From: Arthrobacter psychrochitiniphilus
GTDB taxonomy: Bacteria; Actinomycetota; Actinomycetes; Actinomycetales; Micrococcaceae
DNA: 64,000 nucleotides
Direction of reading: 5' to 3'
Assembly: GCF_003185915.1 (NCBI RefSeq)
Contig: NZ_QHLZ01000003.1
Location: forward strand, 296,477-360,476
The first letter of the stretch is position 1. Each line of letters starts with the position of its first letter. Both the position numbers and the translations under genes were made by a program. This document shows positions 59,621 to 64,000 of the stretch, piece after piece. The notes beneath the pieces were generated by a model, which ran no database searches, was not told the origin of the DNA, and was given only the letters and a program-made list of their open reading frames with translations.

Positions 59621-60063
59621 TGGTTCAACACCGGCGTTTTCTGGCCACGGCAGTACTGGCTGCATGCCTGAGCTTAGTGGCATGCTCCACGGGTTCTACG
59701 GCTGATCCAACAATAAAGGTAAAGGAATCTTCCATGACAGCAAGCAATGACGGCTGCACCGGTGAAGGACACTACACGCTCGCAACGTCCGCAGTGGGTC
59801 CGGTGCCAGCGCTTCCCGCGTCGACTCTTGGAGCCGGCTACACTCCAAAGATTGGCCTGGTCGGCACCAAAGTGAACGCGAAGGTTCCCACCGTCAGCCT
59901 CATGGTGTGGGCCAATGAACCCAAGCCCTCAACGGATGAAACTTTCAAGGATCTGGCACTCGGGGACGAACTGACGTTTCGCGGATACACCCTGAAAATT
60001 ACCTCTATCTGCCCCGGCAATACCCAATTTGATCTACTCACTCAGGCCGAACCGACAGACTAA
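59617..60063 (+). CDS. Small lipoprotein overlapping the calpain-like gene
   Basis: A 148-residue lipoprotein with signal peptide and lipobox LSLVACSTG (Cys23), anchored outside the membrane. The mature part has ALGDELTFRGYTLKITSIC, two Cys that may form a disulfide, and an acidic end. Its ATG shares ATGA with the stop of the protease-like gene, so the two are translated together. Immunity or partner protein for the protease is the natural guess, but no family match supports it. The hairpins that follow end the unit. Confidence 0.75.
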   Translation: MMVQHRRFLATAVLAACLSLVACSTGSTADPTIKVKESSMTASNDGCTGEGHYTLATSAVGPVPALPASTLGAGYTPKIGLVGTKVNAKVPTVSLMVWANEPKPSTDETFKDLALGDELTFRGYTLKITSICPGNTQFDLLTQAEPTD

Positions 60064-60065
60064 TG

Positions 60066-60122
60066 AAAGGGGCGACGGCGGTTGCCGCCCCTTTTACGTC
60101 CAAGGTGCGGCAACCGCCGTCG
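60066..60122. terminator. Overlapping terminator hairpins between converging genes
   Basis: AAAGGGGCG (60066-60074) pairs with CGCCCCTTT (60086-60094) next to a T run, and, overlapping it, CGACGGCGGTTGCCGC (60073-60088) pairs perfectly with 60107-60122. The two cannot form together. It lies between the lipoprotein gene and the converging ddh gene and may serve one strand with each fold. Confidence 0.78.
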
Positions 60123-60146
60123 TACTTCAGTAATTCAGGCTGCTGC

Positions 60147-61133
60147 TTAGAGCAGTTCGGCGCGTAGCTCGGCGGCGGACTTGGGGGAGAGCAGACCGGG
60201 TGCCACATCGAAGACCGTCTTGGCGCCGAACTGGCCGGCCTGGCTCATGCGGTGCACGGCGCGGGCGTAAGCCACTAACACGCTGGAGGTGAACTCCGGG
60301 TTGCTCTCCAAGGCGAGGGAGTACTCAATGACCTGGGCATGCTCATCCGTGGTGTTGCCGCTGCGAATTACAAAACCGCCGTGCGGCATGGCTGCGTGGT
60401 CACGGGCCAGCTCATCAGCGGTGATGAAGTTGACAGTGGTATCGTACTGGTCAAAGTAGTGTTCCATGCCCACGATCTCAGCGCGCACGGCATCCTCGGA
60501 GGCGCCATTTGCCAACACCACAAAGCATTCGCGGGTGTGCTTCTGGCGCGTGGTCAAAACCGGGCGTGAGCCGCTACGGACCTCTTCAATGGCGGCCTCA
60601 GACGGGATGGTGTACTGGACGCCGCCGGAAACGCCAGCCACACGGCGGATGGCGTCCGAATGTCCCTGACTCAGGCCGCGACCCCAGAAGGTGTACGTTT
60701 CGCCGTCGGGCAGCAACGCCTCGCCGTAGACGCGGTTGATGGAGAACATGCCCGGATCCCAGCCTGCGGAGATCAGCGCGGTCTTCTTGTTCGCCAAGGC
60801 GGGGGCGTCCACCGCGGCGAAGTGCTCAGGGATGCGCGCGTGCGTGTCAAAGCTGTCCACCGTGTTGAACAGGGCAGCCAGTTCCGGGCCCTGCTGAGGG
60901 AGGTCAGACTTGGAGCCGCCACACAGGATCAATACGTCAACGTGGTCCCCGTGCCCGCCTAAGTCGTCCATGGAAAACACGGGAGCACCGGCATTCAACG
61001 GCACCAGATCTGAGGGGTTGCGGCGTGTGTAGATGCCCACCAATTCCATGTCAGCGTTCTTGGCAATGGCTGCCTCAACCCCGCGACCTAGGTTTCCGTA
61101 ACCGGCAATTCCAATACGAATCGGCGCACTCAT
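60147..61133 (-). CDS. ddh: meso-diaminopimelate D-dehydrogenase
   Basis: A 328-residue NADPH-dependent enzyme that makes meso-diaminopimelate from tetrahydrodipicolinate in a single step. IGIAGYGNLGRGVEAAIAK is the dinucleotide motif, and LILCGGSKSDLPQQGPE, SAGWDPGMFSINR and FWGRGLSQGHSDAIRR are characteristic substrate-site segments. It supplies lysine or peptidoglycan precursor. ATG start 61133. The neighbours are unrelated. Confidence 0.95.
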   Translation of the reverse strand: MSAPIRIGIAGYGNLGRGVEAAIAKNADMELVGIYTRRNPSDLVPLNAGAPVFSMDDLGGHGDHVDVLILCGGSKSDLPQQGPELAALFNTVDSFDTHARIPEHFAAVDAPALANKKTALISAGWDPGMFSINRVYGEALLPDGETYTFWGRGLSQGHSDAIRRVAGVSGGVQYTIPSEAAIEEVRSGSRPVLTTRQKHTRECFVVLANGASEDAVRAEIVGMEHYFDQYDTTVNFITADELARDHAAMPHGGFVIRSGNTTDEHAQVIEYSLALESNPEFTSSVLVAYARAVHRMSQAGQFGAKTVFDVAPGLLSPKSAAELRAELL

Positions 61134-61332
61134 GAGTTCTCCATCCAGTCCTCGGGCCGCTCTTCGTTGACGGCCTCATCCACTGGCATTAACGGTACCG
61201 CCTACCGCCTTGCCAGCGCACAGTGGAACCGGCAGACGGACAGGGAAGCCAAGTGCCGGCGTCGTGCCGGGGGCCGGCCTAGTGCCTGGGGAAAGTGGCG
61301 TGCCGGGGGATAAAGGCGTGCCGGCCGGGAAA
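61134..61332. other. GC-rich gap with GTGCCGGG-type repeats
   Basis: No gene was found. Between 61259 and 61330, units such as GTGCCGGGGG, GTGCCTGGGG, GTGCCGGGGG and GTGCCGGCCG recur at about 10-25-base spacing, interrupted by AAAG. The same GTGCCG hexamer appears in the two repeat stretches of the beta-galactosidase gene. It may be a local simple-sequence expansion. Confidence 0.45.
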
Positions 61333-62079
61333 TCAAACCTCGTTGAGCTGCTGTTCCAAGAACCCCAACGTCTTCTCCCACGCAATCCGAGCTGCTTCGG
61401 GGCGGTACATGGAGGTGTTGGAGTCGTTGAAGAATGCATGCCCGGCATCGGGGAATACGGTGGGGCGGAAGTCAACCCCCGCTACCGCCATGGCTGCGGT
61501 GAGCTCCGGGAGAGCGCCCATCAAGCCGGTATCTTCCTCACCGTAGAAGGCAAGTATTGGGCAGGTGATGCTGTAAAGCTCGTCACCTGCGAACGAGGCA
61601 TGGCCGTAGAAGGGCACTGCCGCAGCCAGCCGCGGCTCTTGCATGGCCAAGGCAAATACGTAGCTGCCGCCGAAGCAAAAACCGACGGCCGCCGTCCGGT
61701 CTGCACCCTCAGGTGTTGCCTCTAAGTAGTCAAAAACAGTGGCAACCCCCGCCGTGATGGCCGCGGCCTTTTCTGGTGAGTTCAAGGGCGCCATGGCGGC
61801 CCGGATCTTCGGCTGCACCTCATCTTGGGCATTATGATCCTTGCGGCGTTCGCCCAGCTCCGCCAGCAGTACCGCATCCAAGCCTGCCAACCCCATCAGA
61901 TCCGGTGCCACAGCCAGGTAGCCTTCAGCCGCGAACCGATCGGCGACCTCGCGGATGTGCGGGACCAAGCCCCAAATCTCGTGGATGACCACCACGGCAC
62001 CCCGGGCGGGGCCTGACGGTTCAGCCCGGTACCCCTGAAAATCCTGTCCTGCTGCAGAAAAATCAATCATTGTGCCCAT
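61333..62079 (-). CDS. Dienelactone hydrolase family protein
   Basis: A 248-residue alpha/beta hydrolase. The nucleophile elbow is GFCFGGSYVFAL (Cys in place of the usual Ser, as in dienelactone hydrolases), with the acid near YGEEDTGLMG and the catalytic His in FPDAGHAFFND. GAVVVIHEIWGLVPHIREVADRFA is the oxyanion-hole region. The substrate may be a lactone or ester; the ring-cleavage genes that usually accompany classical dienelactone hydrolases are absent. ATG at 62079 or 62070. Confidence 0.88.
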   Translation of the reverse strand: MGTMIDFSAAGQDFQGYRAEPSGPARGAVVVIHEIWGLVPHIREVADRFAAEGYLAVAPDLMGLAGLDAVLLAELGERRKDHNAQDEVQPKIRAAMAPLNSPEKAAAITAGVATVFDYLEATPEGADRTAAVGFCFGGSYVFALAMQEPRLAAAVPFYGHASFAGDELYSITCPILAFYGEEDTGLMGALPELTAAMAVAGVDFRPTVFPDAGHAFFNDSNTSMYRPEAARIAWEKTLGFLEQQLNEV

Positions 62080-62256
62080 AGGTCAACACTGGCACGCTCG
62101 GGCGCAGCTTTCCAGAGGTCTGGGGAACTTTCGCACACCCACAATGTTGCCTATGCGCACGCGGGCGGCACACCGGCCACCAGACCCACCCCGCCTGGCG
62201 GTAAACTTGGTGTGGGTGTTTTCCCTGCCCCGCCTCACCACCAAAGGACCACACCC

Positions 62257-63843
62257 ATGAGCTTGATCCGCCTCAACGACGTTTCCGTGCGCTTTGACAA
62301 GGTTGCGGTGCTGCGCGAAGCGTTCTTCAAGCTCGAGGCAGGGGACCGGGTGGGACTGATTGGGCGCAACGGTTCCGGCAAGTCCACGCTCCTGAAGCTC
62401 GTCATGGACCAGGTGGAGCCCGATTCCGGCACAGTCGCCGTGGAACTGGGCACCAAGATTGGCTATTTTTCGCAGTTCTCTGAGCTCAACGGTTCTTCCA
62501 CCATTCTGGAGGTACTCGAGGAAGTCTTCGCGCACGTTAAAGAGGTCGAGGCGCAGCTGGCCGAGATTGATGGTGCGCTCGCCGTCGATCAGTCCGAGAC
62601 GGAGATGGACCGGCTCATCCACCGCCAGTCCGAACTTTTTGCCGACATGGACCGGCTGGATGGCTGGGATTACCAGCGTTCCATTGACAAAGTTCTGACC
62701 ACGCTCGGCTTCAACGAGGCCCACCGCGTGTGCGCCATTGATGAACTCTCCGGCGGCTGGCGTAACCGTGCCGCGCTGGCCAAGATCCTCCTCGAGGCCC
62801 CCGATGTGCTGCTGCTCGATGAGCCCACCAACTACCTTGACGTGGCCGGCGTGGAATGGCTGGAGAGCTGGTTTAAGAACTTCCAAGGCGCGGCCATCAT
62901 CGTCTCGCATGATAGGAAATTCCTGGACTCCGTGGTCACGCGCATCATCGAGGTGGAGAACTTCCATCTGCATGAATATCCCGGCAGCTTCAGTGAATAT
63001 GTGGTGGCCAAACAGTTCCGGCTCAAGACCCTGGAGAGCCAGTTCATGCACGAATCTGAACTGCTCGCCTTCGAAGCTGAGGGGATTTCTGATCGCCGCG
63101 AGGCCTCCAAGGCGGCGTCTAAAGGGCTCGATTCCAAGCTGTCCAAGATCAAGAAGTCACGTGCGCCGCGTCCCGTGGACAAGATCATCACCGAGATTTA
63201 CGGCGGCCTGCATGTCAAGGATGTGCTGTGCCGGGTGGAGTCGCTGAGCAAGTCCTATGGCGAGCGGACGCTGTTCAGCGACCTCAGTTTTGAGATTCGC
63301 CGCGGCAACCGGATTGTGGTGCTCGGCGCCAATGGTTCGGGCAAGTCCACGCTGCTGCGCGCCCTGACGGGGGAGGAAGAGGCCGACGCCGGTTATGTCA
63401 CCTGGGCGAAGGGTGGCGGGCTGGTCTCCTACAACCAGGTTCTGGCGGATCTGGACCCGGAGGACACCGTCACGCACGCGGTCAATGCGATGCCTGACAG
63501 CCTTGCACTGACAGCAACAAAGAAGTCCGTCAACCGTTTCCTTGCCATGTTCCAGTTCTCGGAAGCTGATTTGAAGCAGCGGATCGGAGCGCTCTCGGGT
63601 GGTCAGCGCGCCCGCGTTGCCATGGCCCAGTGCCTGCTCTCCGGCGCCTCGGTATTGGTGCTCGATGAGCCCACAAACCACCTGGACATGTCCAGCACTC
63701 AGGTCATGGAGCGGGCCCTCTTGCATTTCCCGGGCGCCGTTTTGGTGGTCAGTCACGACCGCTTCTTCACTGACAAGATCGCCAACCGCCGCCTTGTTTT
63801 CAACCCGGACGCGCCCGGGCAGATTGACGTACGCATGGGCTAG
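62257..63843 (+). CDS. ABC-F family ATPase
   Basis: A 528-residue soluble protein with two ABC ATPase domains and no membrane part. The first has GRNGSGKST and LSGGWRNRAALA; the second GANGSGKSTLLRAL and LSGGQRARVAMA; both Walker B motifs end in DEPTNYLD or DEPTNHLD. The linker between domains is basic (SKIKKSRAPRPVDK). ABC-F proteins bind the ribosomal E site and release stalled or drug-blocked ribosomes. ATG 62257 with AAAGGA in front decides the start; the upstream frame from 62212 is not needed. Confidence 0.93.
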   Translation: MSLIRLNDVSVRFDKVAVLREAFFKLEAGDRVGLIGRNGSGKSTLLKLVMDQVEPDSGTVAVELGTKIGYFSQFSELNGSSTILEVLEEVFAHVKEVEAQLAEIDGALAVDQSETEMDRLIHRQSELFADMDRLDGWDYQRSIDKVLTTLGFNEAHRVCAIDELSGGWRNRAALAKILLEAPDVLLLDEPTNYLDVAGVEWLESWFKNFQGAAIIVSHDRKFLDSVVTRIIEVENFHLHEYPGSFSEYVVAKQFRLKTLESQFMHESELLAFEAEGISDRREASKAASKGLDSKLSKIKKSRAPRPVDKIITEIYGGLHVKDVLCRVESLSKSYGERTLFSDLSFEIRRGNRIVVLGANGSGKSTLLRALTGEEEADAGYVTWAKGGGLVSYNQVLADLDPEDTVTHAVNAMPDSLALTATKKSVNRFLAMFQFSEADLKQRIGALSGGQRARVAMAQCLLSGASVLVLDEPTNHLDMSSTQVMERALLHFPGAVLVVSHDRFFTDKIANRRLVFNPDAPGQIDVRMG

Positions 63844-63894
63844 CAGCCTGGTTTTCGTTGCCGGGCGCATGGGCTGGGTTCCCGTTCAATAGAT

Positions 63895-63908
63895 CGAATA
63901 TTTGTTTG
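63895..63908. promoter_or_regulatory. Possible LexA (SOS) box
   Basis: CGAATATTTGTTTG differs at two positions from the actinobacterial SOS box CGAACATTTGTTCG. It lies 44 bases upstream of the start of the gene that runs off the right edge, within promoter range. Only seen as sequence; LexA binding is inferred. Confidence 0.45.
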
Positions 63909-63951
63909 GGTATCTATTGCGTCTTGATTACGGTAAGACTAAAATGGGGGT

Positions 63952-64000
63952 ATGAGTATTCGGGAGCAGGTCCCCGGGGACCGGGGCGGTACAGCCACAC
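63952..64000 (+). CDS. First codons of a gene cut by the window edge
   Basis: ATG at 63952 opens SIREQVPGDRGGTAT and runs off the right edge. A GGGGG stretch precedes it. The product cannot be recognised. An SOS-like box upstream would fit the DUF222/HNH (13E12) endonuclease families common in actinobacteria, but that is only a guess. Confidence 0.4.
   Translation, partial: MSIREQVPGDRGGTAT

Noticed and set aside
61210..61725. A collagen-like plus-strand frame (GVPGDKGVPAGK)
   Set aside because: It comes from GC-rich repeats plus the reverse strand of the hydrolase gene; no start signal and no sustained Gly-X-Y repeat beyond the repeat stretch.

Overview
The window reads as a chromosomal segment of a high-GC Gram-positive actinobacterium, most likely an Arthrobacter-type member of the Micrococcaceae. 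The reasons are the many GTG starts with purine-rich ribosome binding sites, the GuaB / GuaB3 / GuaA arrangement, an FmdB zinc-ribbon protein beside 5-formyltetrahydrofolate cyclo-ligase and galU, actinobacterial families such as DUF3817 and DUF6153, and DtxR-type iron boxes. Assignment to genus is inference. No complete transposon, prophage or CRISPR array was seen.

Layout. 0-5 kb: the 3' end of tsaD, an APC permease, an OmpR-type two-component system, a DedA protein and a PAP2 phosphatase. 5-12.9 kb: a large GH2 beta-galactosidase divergent from a TetR regulator, a YbdK-type carboxylate-amine ligase, a shikimate dehydrogenase-like enzyme and a THUMP-like methyltransferase. 13-19 kb: an iron-siderophore ABC importer behind two tandem iron boxes, then an ABC-2 exporter pair. 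19-24.4 kb: groES-groL under two CIRCE operators, a P1B-type ATPase and a DUF389 protein. 24.5-33.2 kb: guanine nucleotide synthesis (guaB, guaB3, guaA) interleaved with a BtrH_N/DUF4872-like protein, an orphan PTS EIIA, SURF1 and DUF3817. 33.3-43.8 kb: a 1385-residue helicase/nuclease-like protein with altered nucleotide-binding motifs, a SAF-domain protein, FmdB, 5-FTHF cyclo-ligase, galU, an acetyltransferase and an NAD(P)-binding protein.

44-47.6 kb is a patchy accessory stretch: tRNA-Ala(CGC), a DHFR-like gene with an in-frame stop, a DUF6153/CueP pair that looks copper related, and a frameshifted VOC gene. 47.7-52.9 kb is a complete PTS operon (EIICB, EIIA, PRD antiterminator, EI, HPr) with a possible antiterminator RNA target in its leader and a perfect 32-bp palindromic terminator. 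52.9-54.3 kb is decayed sequence with a multiply frameshifted branched-chain amino-acid binding protein. 54.5-60.1 kb holds a SWIM-SNF2 ATPase, then a WXG100-like/calpain-like cysteine protease whose stop overlaps the start of a small lipoprotein. The end carries meso-diaminopimelate dehydrogenase, a dienelactone hydrolase, an ABC-F ATPase and the first codons of another gene behind an SOS-like box.

The strongest candidates for something undescribed are the calpain-like effector/lipoprotein pair (58.2-60.1 kb), the helicase-like protein with a Walker A lysine-to-glutamine change and a terminal endonuclease-like domain (33.3-37.4 kb), and a dispersed family of nested palindromes with ACGCT-type ends that sits at gene 3' ends.
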